From Flabesymbios commensalis (Eukaryota; Annelida; Polychaeta; Terebellida; Flabelligeridae), in the NCBI GenBank assembly GCA_964017125.1, contig OZ024902.1:103815029-103879028 (forward strand): a stretch of 64,000 bases of DNA, given 5' to 3'. Positions 43,601 through 58,000 of the stretch are shown one piece after another (position 1 is the stretch's first letter; every line of letters begins with the position of its first letter). Made by a program: the position numbers and the translations under genes. The notes under the pieces were generated by a model. That model ran no database searches and was not told the origin of the DNA. It saw only the letters and a list, made by a program, of their open reading frames with translations.

Positions 43601-44215
43601 CCTCTTGAACAAAACATAGGTTTTAATAAAGGTTTTAAAATATAAAATATAGGTTTTTATAAGCTACTCAACAATAAAAATATTGGTTTATATAGTTTTT
43701 TTTTAGGAATTGATCAATCTCTGCTTTAAATTAACAACTTTCTGAAGTCCACAATGAGCAACATATATCAAAATGATTTAGATAAAATGTTGTATTTGAA
43801 GAGACAAATTCTGTACAATTACATGATGCATGCATAATAATATCAGAGGCAAGATGGGACGTGCCAGTAGCAAAAAAACCTGTGCACGACAAACAAACAT
43901 TCGTGGGAATTGCTAATTTGAAAATTACAGGTTTTTATAGGTTATATAGGCTTTTTAAAGATTTCATAGGTCTGAAAATTTAATATAGATAAGATAAGAT
44001 AAGATAAATTTTTTTTTTTTTTTTTAATCGGCATGGTACAGTTAAACCATAAAACATTAGCCTGAGGCTATTCGACCGATCCGTGGTACTAAAATTCAAC
44101 AATTAATAACATTAACAATATCACATAGTATGCAACACATAGGCCTATTCAAAACAATATATTAGGTTTTACTAGTCCTGTATTAAAAATATCACCTTCT
44201 CAATGTTATTTTGCT

Positions 44216-44748
44216 ACTAATACTGTATTATAGTCAAATTATCAAATACTATATTATTGTATATACTTATATATGTAAAGTACAGGAAATTGACTTTATC
44301 ACAGAGTTAAGATTATGAATAAAATATCACGGTTACACTATGTAAAAAGTAAATTAAATTAATGACGTCTTGCATCAATGTATAATTATGATTAAAAGCA
44401 AAGATGGATTAAATACTTATCAGAGAATATTTTAAGATCTTTGACATAGTTTAAAATAGATTGATAAAAAAAATAAATAATACTAATATATTATAGTCAA
44501 AATGATCAATTACTATATAATTATATATACTTATATATACATAAATTATAGCACAATGGTTTTATCACAGAGCTAAGATTATGAATAAAAATATCACAGT
44601 TACGTTATATATTAATTAAATTAATGACGTCCTGCATCTATGTATAAATATAATTAAAAGCAAAGATAGATTAAATGATTATCCTAGAATATTTTAAGAT
44701 CCTAGACATAGTTTAAAATAACATGATAAAAAATAAATAATAATAAAA
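44216..44748. repeat. Tandem duplication of about 265 bp in the LINE 2 3' UTR
   Basis: 44216..44480 and 44483..44748 share taagattatgaataaa, taaattaatgacgtc, attaaaagcaaaga, gaatattttaagatc and catagtttaaaata in the same order. Confidence 0.85.
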
Positions 44749-44756
44749 GAGCTATG

Positions 44757-45842
44757 TTATTTGATGCAATTTGCACATTTGTGTTGGCTTCTGTGTATAC
44801 CTGACCACCTATTTATTCGTGACTTGAAGTTTTGCAGAGAGGTAGCATTGCGTGTGCATTCAGGTAGAGTGTTCCAAATCCCAGGGGCCATATAAGCAAA
44901 TGAATTTAGAACATGCCTTGTTGATTTAAACAAAGGCAGGTGAAATTTTGAATTTTGTATTGGTGTTATTAGTTCTTTCAAATATCTAGGAGCCAGATTG
45001 TTTTTAATTTTGTATGTCTGAATCTCAATGTTTCTTTCCCTCCCCAATTTCAAGCTCGGCATTTTGGATTTGCAAAGAAGAGAATCATAGTCTGAAGTAT
45101 AGTCACCATAAACAAAACGCAGCCCTCTCTCCTGAATTTTTTCCATCTTTTTAGTGTTCCCCACTCCACAAAAATGCCACACAATGCTACAGAACTGGAA
45201 AAGGCACAATATGAAACAGCGAAATATTGCCATTCTATGGTTGATACTGATATATGGTGAGAGTCTCTTTAAAGCATTTAAATGGTTGCCAGCTTTTTTA
45301 CAAATCTGTTTTATATGTGTGTCGTAATTTAGATTTTTATCCAGATTGACTCCAAGGAGCTTAACATAATCTTCTGCAACTAGTGTGATGTCATCAATTT
45401 CGAATTTAAATTCCATGTCTGCGGATGCCAGAAAAATTGCCTGAAATTTGTGGGGATTTGCCAGCATTTCATTTAAAGTAAACCAGTTAATGGCAGCCTT
45501 GGATTCAATCTGGAGAGTTTGTACAACGAGCTGTTGTGAGGATTCTATGGCATTGATGGTATTGTCATCGGCGTAGTTTACAAGCTCTGCTTTTCTGATA
45601 AATTTGAACATGTCATTAAGGAAAATGTTGAATAAAATAGGCCCCAGGATAGAACCCTGGGGTACGCCTTTAAGGATATCAGCCCATTCACTTGTGCCAT
45701 TTCCAATTTTTACTCTCTGTTTTCTTCCAGTCAAATACGATCGCATAATCTTGATGCTATTTCCGCTAAGGCCGTAGGCCTCCAGCTTGGCGAGTAACAG
45801 TCCATGTGGCATACAGTCAAATGCCTTGCTGAGCCCCTGCAT
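44757..45842 (-). pseudogene. LINE 2 RT palm and C-terminal frame, 361 aa
   Basis: Holds GVPQGSILGP (motif B region), NYADDNT (motif C catalytic Asp pair), LKGVPQG, KLLGVNLDKNLNYDTHIK and the C-terminal RYLKELITPI. Upstream motif A (MDLSKAFD) is disturbed at the very start of the frame (MQGLSKAFD). Confidence 0.88.
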
Positions 45843-46135
45843 GCTTATGTTCTCTCAGCGACATTTTCCATTTCTCTACAAGACTAAGAAGGGTGTCTTG
45901 TCAACTATATCCTGCTCTAAAAGCGGACAAAATACTCGCCAAGCTGTATGGCCAGAACCTTCTCATACACCTTAGATAGACAGGGCAAATTGCTTACAGG
46001 CCTGTAATTTTCTTTACTTAACTGGTCAGCTTTTTTAAATACTGGGGTGACATCTGCCTTTTTCAAAGCATCTGGAAACGTTCCTGTATCTATGGCATTA
46101 TTGATCATCCCGGCAATTGTGACAGATATAACTGG

Positions 46136-46915
46136 TTAAGCCATTTTAATGAGTTTTGGTGGAATTTTGTCTGGGCCAGTTGCCTTTTTTGGATTTAGTG
46201 AGTGTAAGATTTTGGCTACCTCATTTTCGTTTGTGTGTCTGAAGGAAAGACTGTGATTTTGTGGTAAATGCTCATTAATAATTTTAACACCGGGATGGTC
46301 ACCATAGCCACAGTCTGGTTTGATTTTATTTCCGATATCCACCGCAACATTTATAAAATAGTTATTTATGGTCTCAGCCACTTCTTTTTGGTCTGTTATT
46401 ATTCGACCACCTTCACTCAACTGTAGATCACAACCATTATGGTGTCCTTTATTAGTCAAATACGGCTTAACCGTTTTCCAGAAGGTTGAACCTGACATCT
46501 TAACATCTGTGAATTTTGATTGAAAATAAGTCCTAATTGAACGTCGTCGTATGTCAACACATTTATTTCTTTCAATTCGGTAAGCTTCCCAATTTTGACT
46601 TGAGCGGTCCAAAAGAAATTTCTTGTAAAGTCGTTTTCTAAGCCAAATTGCCTTTTTCAATTTTTTGTTCAGAAATGGAGGTTGGTTAGGTCTAATATGC
46701 CTCTCTTTCAGTGGAGCGTGTGTATCTGCTGATGATACAAAGCAGTCAGTGAATAGTTTTATGGCTGCATTTGGATCTTTCACAGACTCACATGAATTTA
46801 TTCCACTGGATTTTAGGTCTTCCAAAAAATCGTTTTTCGTAAAATTTTTGTACGATCGACAGTGTAGTATTTTCTTTGTTTGATTTTTAATGTGTACTTT
46901 CATGGTTGTGCACAC
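46136..46915 (-). pseudogene. LINE 2 endonuclease/RT linker frame, 259 aa
   Basis: Covers the segment between the endonuclease and RT motif 0: FLNKKLKKAIWLRKRLYKKF, STFWKTVKPYLTNKG, INNYFINVAVDIG and KKATGPDKIPPKLIKMA before TAA. The next block (VTPVFKKAD, ENYRPVSNL) continues in the same direction at 46108..45917. Confidence 0.85.
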
Positions 46916-47104
46916 AGTTGAGTGAAAGTCACTAATGCCGTCTTCAATAGTCGTGGTTCTCTGAAAACATAGGTTTTATAGGTTTCACCGGGATGCCTAT
47001 ATCAAGTCTTGTACGAAATGACACAAAAGTCATACAAATCGGTCAAGTACCGTATGTATAGAGGTAGACACTTTTATCACACTGAACATCCCCACTGACA
47101 CCAA

Positions 47105-47290
47105 AAATGACTTGACCCAAAAATACCCCCCCCCCCTCCCAACGAGTTAAGCTTAAGACTTTTTTCGGTGTTACAGAGGAACTTGGTAAAAAAAAATCGG
47201 CTGCCCTCTGCTAGTTCCAGGTCAAGTACAATAATTCCCTGTGCTATAGTAGATATTGGATCTCCCCAATTTTGTATGTGAAGTTACCCA
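47105..47290 (-). repeat. Dispersed repeat, arm 2 of an inverted pair
   Basis: Reverse complement matches 40370..40570 over about 180 bp with a C-run expansion (aatacccccccccccc). The LINE and the palindromic MITE lie between the arms. Confidence 0.7.
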
Positions 47291-47639
47291 TGAGTATGGC
47301 GATGACCTGATTAAATTTCCAGCTTTCCATGCTAATCAAAATGGCCGCCAGCTGTTGACTACTTTCTTGATTTTTTTTTACAACTCACAATAGCACCTGG
47401 AAAACGCAGCTACTGATATACATGCATAGGTTTTTGGAATCTGTGACACTCAATGACGTCACCAGAAACCTTTTTGAATGGCTACTGTGTGAAAATAATG
47501 TTATATACAAGTCTCCATACTTCATTGTACTAGATTGCTAGGTGAAAATAATTGCAGCTCAAGAATTGGTGAGGTACATTTTTAAGAGCTACCGAAAATA
47601 AGGCTGTAATGGCCATCTTGATTTTATTGATTTGAATAA

Positions 47640-48170
47640 ATCAACCTTATGGTCTTGCCACCGTAAATAAGTCGAAATCCAGGGATGTGTCTACTGATGA
47701 TGGAATCATCAAAATAGCGATATTATAATGGTGTGGATATTTAAAAAGCACAGGGTATCTCACAGGATATCAGATAACTGTTTTATGATAATTTAACAGG
47801 GATAGTATGTTAAAAGGATTCGTACCAGGACAAGAGAATAAACAAAAAAAATGTAGGCCTGTATCTCTTATATGGTCTCCAACACCCTAAACAAGTCAAA
47901 ATCCAGAGAGATGTTGTGTCTAGTAATGATGGAATGATCACACAAAATCTTTTTAAAGCGGCTGTTCCAACCTCTGGTGAAACAAATAAAATAGAGAATC
48001 CGATGGTATAATTTTGTGGATATTTAATAAGCACATGTTATCTCCTTCGTGTAGGATATCAGATATAACTGCTTCACGATTTTTAATAAGCACAGGTTTT
48101 TTCCTTAGTGTATGATATCAGATATAACTGTTTCATGATAATCTTGCAGGCATACAGTGGGTTAAAACGA
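47640..48170. repeat. Locally duplicated intergenic tract
   Basis: tggatatttaaaaagcac, ggatatcagataactg and tttcatgataat recur three times (about 47740, 48020 and 48085), and aagtcaaaatccagagaga with atgatggaatgatc twice (about 47670 and 47890). Diverged tandem copies. Confidence 0.6.
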
Positions 48171-48480
48171 TGGACGATGCATGTCTGGTGAGTGACAGAG
48201 GGGATGAATAATAGCCTAATTTGAACTTTTTTACATCTTTACATGGTAGGGGGCGTAGCAAAAGAACTGTCTGGTAAGCATATCAATATTGGACCTGTTT
48301 GTGAACAAGGACATATAGCTTTTGGGGCATTTACGTGAGAAGGGATGTATATCGAACATAATTCCTGTAAAGTCTAAACTAAGCTATGGATGTGGCTAAG
48401 GACAAAGTTACACCACCCACAGTGCCAAAGTATCTGATATCAAGTCTATGAATAATAAATAATATACATACAACTGACAT

Positions 48481-48908
48481 TTTATTACATTTAGTAAGTA
48501 CATGCATTATTGTGGGACAATATACGATTCTCATCCATGGCCATCAAGTGACTTCACCACATTCTAGATTTCATATATATGCAGATAGAACTTTTATACA
48601 ACAATGAATAACATTTCCAAGATAATTCTTCAAATTGTGATAATATTAATGTTGTAAAATAATTGTTTTGGTGAAATACTCCACACCAATCAAATATCAA
48701 TGATACATGTACTTAACCTTGAGTGATTTCACATCATGATTTCTGGTTTAAAAATAGTTTCATAAACCTGACAGGTGTAGCAGTATTTTTTAGAGAGAAA
48801 ATAGAAACTCTTTTACAATAATACAAATGAGAATACAACATATTGTACAATAAGCATTTCTGCTGGAATATATCTTAGTCTGTATGATAGAAATCCATTG
48901 AAATATTA
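48481..48908 (-). other. RAE1: RAE1 3' UTR with AATAAA at 48486..48481
   Basis: About 430 bases of AT-rich sequence after the stop, ending at the first AATAAA on the minus strand, which is followed by a GT-rich stretch (tgtcagttgtatg). No other canonical signal was noticed nearer to the stop. Confidence 0.6.
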
Positions 48909-49001
48909 CTATGATTTCTTCTGGCTTGGTTTCAGCTCATCATAACAGGAACGTAAAAGAATATGTGGTTTCATTTTCTGGTGATCAAATCCTTCATGAC
49001 C
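48909..49001 (-). CDS. RAE1: RAE1 exon 9, terminal, with TAG stop
   Basis: Acceptor tatttcag. [20 protein letters not shown] then [10 protein letters not shown] and TAG at 48911..48909. It aligns with human [20 protein letters not shown] and the Lys-rich tail. Confidence 0.96.
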   Translation of the reverse strand, partial: GHEGFDHQKMKPHILLRSCYDELKPSQKKS

Positions 49002-52000
49002 CTGAAATAAACAATTAGAACATAATAGATTCATACAAATAAATAAATAAAATACTCCTTTTACCATTGGGGATATTATTTATATATAGAAGAGATAAAA
49101 ATAATTCAAGGTTTATTGAGTACACTGACACAGGCAGCACTGCACATGCTGGACCTTTCGAGCACTGTATGCACAAAGACAATGACCAAACATACAGTAT
49201 CGCAGTTTCTTAATGTTAAGAACTCACAGTCAGACTGAATAACTTATGAGCTACCTTGGCAGTCAATAGAAGCATAATGTGGATTACGGTGTGATTTTTG
49301 TAAACATCTGCGTTTAATTATTTCCGGGATATTCAGAACCAGAGGCCAGTGGATGAATAATGCCAACAAGAGGACTGAAGTCCTATATCATCCCCCGCCA
49401 TGAATTGGGTTAGAATTTTTGCAGTCACAAATATTTAAAAAGTCCACTTGTGGTAGCCATTTTAAATTTCACTAAAATCACCTGCATATTATTTCTGACT
49501 TAAATTTTTGAGTTTTTGCGCCCACAAAAAATTATGAAGTTCATGCATGGCGGCCATTTTGAATTTCCATAAAACCTTGAAAAAATCACATGCACATCTC
49601 CATATCGTGGGGAATGTGATTGCAAAATTTGAATTGAGTTGTCCTCTGAATATCATGGTAAAATTTAAAAAAAAATTGACCAGTAGTTTTTGAGTTTTTG
49701 CGTCTACAACAAAACGTGACGCCGGATGCTGGACGCCGGACAGAATCCTGGCACGACTAAAATCCCCCTTCCCCTACGGGCAGGGGATAATAAAGTTATA
49801 ACTTAATTATATCATTTTATACTGAAACCAAAATACAGCTTAAAAAACATTTTTTGCACAGTATGGCAATATCGCAAGAGGACACCCTTAACATCTGGTC
49901 AAGATAAACTATCAAGTGAACATTTCATTGATCATTTGTAACAAAACGAATTCCAATTAATGAAATATTCGTGAGAAGTATACATTTATTGAAAACTTAA
50001 TAGTAAACATCAAACTGTTGCCAGTAACCATATATCTTACCTTTGACCAATCGTAACTGGATGCATATCCAAAAATGTTGCCTTGAGCATTGAACCCAGA
50101 ACAACTGATTGGTTGGTCTAATTGCTCTGATGTCTTTAACTTAGTACGTGCGTCTTTATCCCAGAAACTGAATCTCCCATCAGAGCCAACTGTTGCTAAT
50201 GTGCCATGTACTGGATGGAATGATATACTGTTCACCTTCAAACATAACAAGTTAACTCATTCAAAACTCTGCCTCTAAGTAAATAGATGACTCTTGTGAA
50301 TTTTTTTTTTTTAAATAATACTTTCTATTTTGTCAAAAATGACCTTAGATCTCTATCTGCGGTAAAACGTCTGCAACGAGCCTGGATTAAGTGTGAAATA
50401 ATAGTAATGCTAATATTGTTCCCTTGTACAATTCTTTAAGCTAGGTAATACATTTGCTAAGTGAGTAACATAACGAGTTGTTTTCATTGGATACATACAG
50501 CAAAAATGTCTTGCACGCCTCCAGCAGTGTTAGGAGATCTGTGACATTTGAATGTGAAATTGTCCTTTGGGCTCGATGGGTTAATATAGTGGATCGCAAC
50601 ACGACCTTCAATACTACCCAGAGCAAACCCAGTAGGCTGGGTAGGGGTCTTCTTATCCATGAAAATGCTGACACATCGATGCTACACATTCACATAAAAC
50701 AGAAGGAAACCAAACATATTAGTGGTAACAATTCTCGTCACAGTGATTCATTTTGGGTGTGATTGAAAATAAAACAATTGCTTGCAGAATATTTAAAACA
50801 AGAGCACACTCGACAATAGCCCGACGCCATTATTGAACTTGAAGTCATTATTGCAGCCACAAGGTCAAATTATTGCCGTAAAATGCGAAAAATGACAATA
50901 AATCTGCCATTTTGAATTTTTTTCCAGCCATTATTGAACTTGTCCCAGAACTGGTTATTAGTAACATGCATAACAGATTTGAAGATGATACATGACAAAC
51001 TTTCAAGTTATCGCGCCCACAAGGTCAAATTATTGACGTAAAATGCGAAAAATCACAATAAATCAGCCATTTTTACCTTTTTTTCAGCTATTATTGAACT
51101 TGTCCAAGAACTACTTATTAGTAACATGCATAACAAATTTGAAGAGGATACGTGAAAAACTTTTCAAGTTATCGCGCCCACAAAGTCAAATTATTGACGT
51201 AAAATGCAAAAAATCGCAATAAATCGGCCATTTTGAATTTTTTTTTAGCCATTATTGAACTTGTCCAAGAACTACTTATTAGTAACATGCATAACAAATT
51301 TGAAGGGGATACATGAAAAACTTTTTTAAGTTATAGCGCCCACAAGGTCAAATTATTGACGTAAAATGCTAAAAATCGCAATAAATCTGCCATTTTGAAT
51401 TTTTTTCAGCCATTATTGAACTTGTCCAAGAACTTCTTATTAGTAACATGCATAACAAATTTGGGAGGGATACATGAAAAACTTTTCAAGTTATCGCGCC
51501 TACAAGTAAATGTTAACGCCGACGACGACGCCGAACTTCAATTGCAATAGCCCACCTTTTTAAATTAAAATCAAAAGGAGGGCTAATAATTAAACTTAAA
51601 AGGCGGGCTAAAAATGAAATGTTAACCAATAAATGTTGTGATCGAATGTATAATATCAAACTTTGTAGATCGCGCCAAAGCATGAAAGGTGACTTAACCA
51701 TAAGTGTAGGTAGATCATGCAATTGGAGGTACAATTGTCATAACAAAACATTTCAAACCTTGTGTTTCACATATGACGACACAAATTTAAAAACTTCAGC
51801 TCTCAAGGACAATTCATTTGAAATTACAGATTTATTGGCTCTATGCTTTTAGAGAACAAGACACTTGTTTATTTTAACATGCTTAATGTTAAATACTACA
51901 ATTAATATTAAGTTAACATCAAAAACACATGGTTTGAAACTACAAGGCGCAAGGTACAAAAAGGAACATAACTTCAAAAATCCTACATAGACAACATATA

Positions 52001-55000
52001 ATTTTCATAGACAAATGGACATACTGGATGCTATTTGAGACATTACTAGTCATTCTCATAAGAAAAAAAGATGACGGGTATTAAAAAAACTCTACTAACA
52101 ATTTCCGAGAGCCGATGATTCAACTCTGATCAAAGCGATATTTTGGGGATCATCAGTTCACTTTTCGTGATCATCAGGAGAGCAATGTCAATTTTTTCTA
52201 CTTGTATTAGTGGTGCTGATGATAGACTAGATTTATTCAGCAAACCATTGACATAGAGCAATACATGTACATGATCAATAGTGGCATACAATATAATAAT
52301 CTCACATTTTGTTTTATAGTAATGGTCCAGCTATCTAACACGGTCTACCAAATATCAGCAATGTGCAAGTAAATAGTGGCCGATAGGCGGCCATTTTGAA
52401 TTTGATTGAGTCGAAAGTTTTTAAAAGGCATCCTCTCTCGAAACGTCACATTTTGTTTTATAGTAATGGTCTAGCTATCTAGCACGGTTTACCTGATATC
52501 AGGCCTATCGAGGTAAATAATGCTGATTGTCGGCCATTTTGAATTCATAAGTTTAAAATTTTCAGGGTGCATCCTCCCCCGAAAACTCACACTTTGTTTT
52601 ATAGTAATCAGGTAATGGTCTAGCCATCTAGCACGGTTTACCAAATATCAGCCATGTGAAAATGAATAATGGCCGAAAAGGCGGCCATTTTAAATTTGAT
52701 CAAGTCAATTTTTTTCAAGATGCATCCTCATCTGAAATCTCACATTTCGTTTTACAGTAATGGTCTAGCCATCTAGCACGGTTTACCAAATAACGGCCAT
52801 GTGAAAGTGAATAATGGCCGATTGGCGGCCATTTTGAACTTTGACAAAATTAATTTTTTTAAAATACATCCTCTCCTGAAGCCTTACAATTTGTTTTATA
52901 GTAATGGTGTAGATATCTTGAGCGGTTTTCATGATATTCCACAATATCAGGCCTTTCGAGGTGAATAATGGCTGATAGGCGGCCATTTTGAATTTTATCA
53001 ACTTCAAATTTTTCAGGATGCATCCTCTCCTGAAACCTTACAATTTATTTGATATTAATGGTGCAGCTATCTTGAGCGGTTTTCATGATATTCCGCAATA
53101 TCAGGCCTGTAGAGGTGAATAATGGCCGATAGGCGGCCATTTTCAATTTTATCGACTTGAAATTTTTCAAGATGCATCCTCTCCTGAAACCTCACAATTT
53201 GTTTTATAGTAATGGTGTAGCTATCTTGAGCGCTTTTCATGATATTCCGCAAAATCTTTCAGTCGGATTTACCGATGTTATAAATTAGGTCAAAGTGCTG
53301 GGTCAACTTCAAGGTCAAGGTCCAAAAACCTGAAAAGGCACAACTAGGGACCTTAGAGAACATGTATGTGCAATATGACTGTCATCGGCCCAGTACTTTT
53401 CGAGATCTGCTCCGGAAACGAAGTGCGCGTCAAAAATTTGAAGACAATCGGACAAGTACTTTCAGAGATATGCTCCGGAAACGAATTGTTTACGGACGGC
53501 CCAACGGCCCAACGCCGTAACATCATCATTTTCTCCTCTGCAACCTTGCGTATTGAATTCAGATTAAAAATATTTTAACCCGTCCATTAGCCATCTGGAA
53601 GTAACCCACATACCAAAAATTGTTATCCTAGCCTTTTTTTTTCACAAAGTTATAGGCAAAAGAAGAGGCAAAAAAAAAACGGAGGTAGAATCCATAGCTC
53701 CCTTCGCTCACCTACGGTGACGGCGGGAGCTAAAAAGCAAGGGCCACCAATCATGGTCATCAGCGAAATTCAGGGTTCTAGCCAGAAACTGTCAGCGTGT
53801 CAGATCTAACTAAATAGGATCCCCTTCCACAAGAGAAAAATATACATCAATATCTATATATAAGTTACTATGCTATTTGTAGTATTTAAAACTATTTAAA
53901 GCACTAAATAACTACTAGTAAAATATACAAGATTCTATTCCACTTCTTCCGTTTTTAAGAGCATGTTTAAAAGTTATCTTGTACCATTAGATCAGTTCAC
54001 ATTTTACTAACGGCGTTTCAAAAAGACCTCACATGTGGCAAGACCAGGGATTGTACACTACTTGTGTATATGCCATGTTGTTGACTGACCAGGTATTGTT
54101 GACTTAGATAGTGTTGTATTTTATAAGAGTTTGCAGCCGATTGGCTACTACATGTACTAAGATATTGTAAATAAAACTCGAAGTTGGATACAGGCATGTA
54201 ATTTTTCAATATGTTTTGAGGAAGAGATGTTTTGTAAGGAGTGGTCTTTGAAATTTCGAGAAAATGTACTAGTTTCCATTCAAATGTTAATTATGCCAGT
54301 GATGGGAGTTATTGATATGTCAAAGACAATTTTTCAACACGCTTGTAGGAATGGGGTCCAGATCACATGATTTGACTATAAGCTCAGAATAAGCTTTTTA
54401 ATTTCATCTTGTTGCGTTCAAGAACGTTTATTTTAGATCTAATTCCTAGTTTTGACACTGATGGAATATTCTGTACTTCATCTGGAGATTTGAAACGGAT
54501 AGTTTCAATTTTATATACTGGCAGAGCTCGCGTTGGAATTATATGCAGAATGTTATTTTTTTCTGAAATAACATCAGCTGAATATTTCGCTTTACCTTTA
54601 TCATCATTCTATTACACAGGTGGCATTGATGTTTGTAACGAGAACGATCTAGACTAGATGTGTGTGCGATCTGTGCCATGTTCGTTCGAGATTGTGGCAA
54701 AGGGTTTTAGCCTTCATTATTTCCAGAGTATTGTGACTTGAGTGATTTTATTTTCTTACAATGAAATCAAAACTTCGCATTATGATTTCTACCTGGTAAT
54801 TTTCATCTCAGTTTCAACTATAAACTTAGGAATGCTTAGACATGATTAACATGAATATAAAGTTTAATGTACATACAAGAAACATGAATTAGGGTGGCAA
54901 AAATAGCCTTGAGCTAAAATTTTGCTTTGGGCTAAGAACCATCACTTCCAAAGCATTTAATATCTTTTATGTTATGCGTCTTTGAAAAGTACAAGTTATA

Positions 55001-58000
55001 TCTGTCATTGGTATATTTAACAATTAGGCATATGAATGAAAATGGATATTTTCTAAAACGTAGTTAGTACATTTTTACCTGATATTTGAGTGGAGATTCT
55101 ATGCGTTTAAATTCTCTCGGTTGGTTTTCAAGCTGGTAAACAATAACTCCACGTCCAGCAGTGCCTACAACTGCCATTGGATATACCTGCAATTGGACAC
55201 AACCCATTGAAATAAGGATGTTTTGAGCTTTCATATTTTATAAATTGTGTACTTTTTATTACGAAACTGTAATATATCTAGACATTTATCAAATTAATCA
55301 GAACTACTGTACAAAATAACATTATTTTGTAAAGCTAAAGCAAATATTTAAGCATGTTATCTTATAACCTGATATAATTTATTTGTGTTTCCAAATTTTT
55401 TTTTTCATGTTTCGAAGATTTAAAGATTTGTGTGATAGTTATAATTCTTAAAAAATTAAACAGCTCAGCAAAGATTTGATTGCACTGCAAATTAGGATAG
55501 TGCTATATGTACAGTAGAGCCTACAGCTCAAGGGTAGTTCTCGACACCCACCCATTGACAAACCGTATTTGCACATCTCGTGAATGAGTGCATATCCCAA
55601 AATAAAATTGTGAAACATCTACTATATAAATGTGAAAGATCATTAACTGGGGAAGTGTCACAGTATAGACTGATAACCTCTGAAGGCAGAATCAAATCAA
55701 AGTGAAAATATATCTTACCACATCTGCACAGTAACACCTCTCTGGTAAGTTTATGGTCATCATTGGATTGGAAGCTCTTGTATCCCAGAACTGCAAAAAA
55801 TAGCAATAAAATCTAGATTGCCACACACAAACATCCGGGAATGGTGCACACGGTGGATGGTTGCACCAAGCACCCTGAAACGCAGCCCACCACCACAGCT
55901 AGCCATTTAGAACACAAAAACATTTGTGGTATATAAACATTGACACTTTCGATGGCATGTCCGCCCACCACTCCCCACTTTCTGAGCATATCTCTGTGCT
56001 ATGGAAACTGTATGCTTTTTAAAAATGCTAGTCAACATCGGGTAATGTAAGTACATGTACATGAAACTTGATACTGGTGTGCACAACCTGACTATGGTTG
56101 AAAATAGAGCCTGAGGCATCAGTTCAACTTATCAATTACAAAATTTCACGGATTCAATTTTTTTGTTAATGTGACAAAAACAAAATATGCTAATTACTTT
56201 TAATTAATCATATTGGTATAGACTACTAGTATCAGTATCTTTATTCACATATTCAAATAGCTTCAAACAGATAGATTCATGAATATGGTTTGGTTGTTCT
56301 GAGGACTGATTCCAAAATACCATGGGAGCCACTGGTAACAATTACCCTGAATCTATTCTTGTCAGCACTTATATCTCAGATACTTACCTTAAGTGTTTTG
56401 TCCCAGCTTCCAGTCATTAGACATGTGTAGTTTGGTGCTTTTACCCAATGTACAGTCTTCACTGGGGCATCATGCTGGAACAAATAGTGATGGCTACAAT
56501 ATATTTAGTAAAACACAGTTCAAACACAGCTTCTCGGTCTCAGGAGTAAAATTGAGACAAAATTCTGATCTCACCCGAGTTTGTTTTAGTTTAGATCAGG
56601 AGATCCATCAACCAAGGGCACATCTCACAACTAAGAGTGATATCTCAGCAAAAAATCATGTAAACAATGTATATAATAAAGTGATAAATGACTGGGGTTA
56701 AAAAACCTACTCATCAGTATGCAGCTCAGTGTAAAATATGACCTGCTGCCAGATTTTTAAAATTGCAGGCCAAATAATTATGATATGCTAAAAAATATGA
56801 CCTGCTGTTTTAAAAAAATTATGTCACACACATTTAAAATCAAGATATAAACTTGATGACATGGGTTTGGACAAAGAGTAGATGATAATAATGATAGACA
56901 CAAAAATCATTTCAACCTGCGATTATTTTTGAGATTTTAGCAGGTGACTATTTTTTTCACCTGCTACCTTATAAACTTGGCCTGCATTTCACTTAATATG
57001 AGCTAGTATCTGTCAAGTTATTATATAATTTTACATAGCTTTATGTAAAAAAACCAAAACATTGAAGTGATGGTAGAAGCTAATACCCCCCGCCCCCATC
57101 ACACCAACTATTACATTTTTGTCTCATCGGATTCACCTTATGTCATAAATAAAACATTTGAAATTCCTGGGATTTAAACCCCTGTGGAACAAACAGAAAA
57201 TAATCAGCTGGGGGTACTAGTACCTAAGGGGAACAAGTACATAAGAGTTCAGAGTCAGGAGACCATCTCATGGTCTTATGATTTTGAATTAAACAAGACC
57301 ACACTAAACTGTCTGGCCCAATGCCTGTGAATATATTTTTACTCGGGACGCATTTGTGAATTAGATTAACTTGTGCTAATTTGGGACTGTTCTGGACATA
57401 ACATACAATAAAACAGAAAGCAGAGGGAACAGATCACCAAGGAAAATTTGCCTATAACACATCAAAATACACTATCCCAATAAATAACTTAAACCACAGA
57501 TATTGTAAACTTGAATTATCAGAAGATACTAATCAATATCATATTTAGACTAATGTTTTTTTATGATTGACACACAGAGAAAACTTAGCCTCACAGCACT
57601 GATATACATGCATCCTCAGGTTTCCCTACGTGTGGAGTACAATATCTCTTTCATGTTCCATGACTTTTTGAGTGATGATAAAATTGTATTAAATTGTAGA
57701 AATAATTAATATTTCACTCAATTTGAATTAGATATCACTCCTGGTGGTCCTCATGCTAATAATGGGCTATGCAGGTAAAAAGAGCCTTCTATCCAAGCAT
57801 GATGGTATGACAACCTAAAATAAAACAATTAATGTTACACAATTATAATATAAACTTGAATTAAAGTTAAACATACCTGTGCAACTTGTGTGGACTGGTT
57901 AGTGTTGAGATCCCACATCTTGGCCATCTTATCACATCCCGCTGTGAACACTTTGCTACCATCCTGGAAACAAGAAACACAATCACACAATTAATTAATA

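Larger units (their letters stand above)
43979..46959 (-). mobile_element. LINE 2 (jockey/CR1-like group), 3 kb, 5' truncated
   Basis: Reads leftward from the last endonuclease block (CFQRTTTIEDGISDFHST) through the linker to the RT: NPKKATGPDKIPPKLIKMA, VTPVFKKADQLSKENYRPVS, LSKAFDCMPHGLLLAKLEAY, LKGVPQGSILGPILFNIFLN and NYADDNTINA, then the C-terminal thumb (GLRFVYGDYTSDYDSLL). A TAA follows KMA, and frame changes with a small deletion lie about 45840..45960; otherwise frames are long, so the insert is fairly young. It has a duplicated 3' UTR and a (TTATC)n tail. The 8-bp word tctgaaaa flanks it (43971..43978 and 46960..46967). Confidence 0.88.

Noticed and set aside
50478-50762. + strand frame of 94 codons opposite RAE1 exon 7
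   Set aside because: It is the antisense shadow of a conserved coding exon.
55907-56119. 70-codon minus-strand frame within RAE1 as an extra exon
   Set aside because: RAE1 exons 4 and 5 join in phase across it and give the conserved FWDTR junction, so nothing is missing there.
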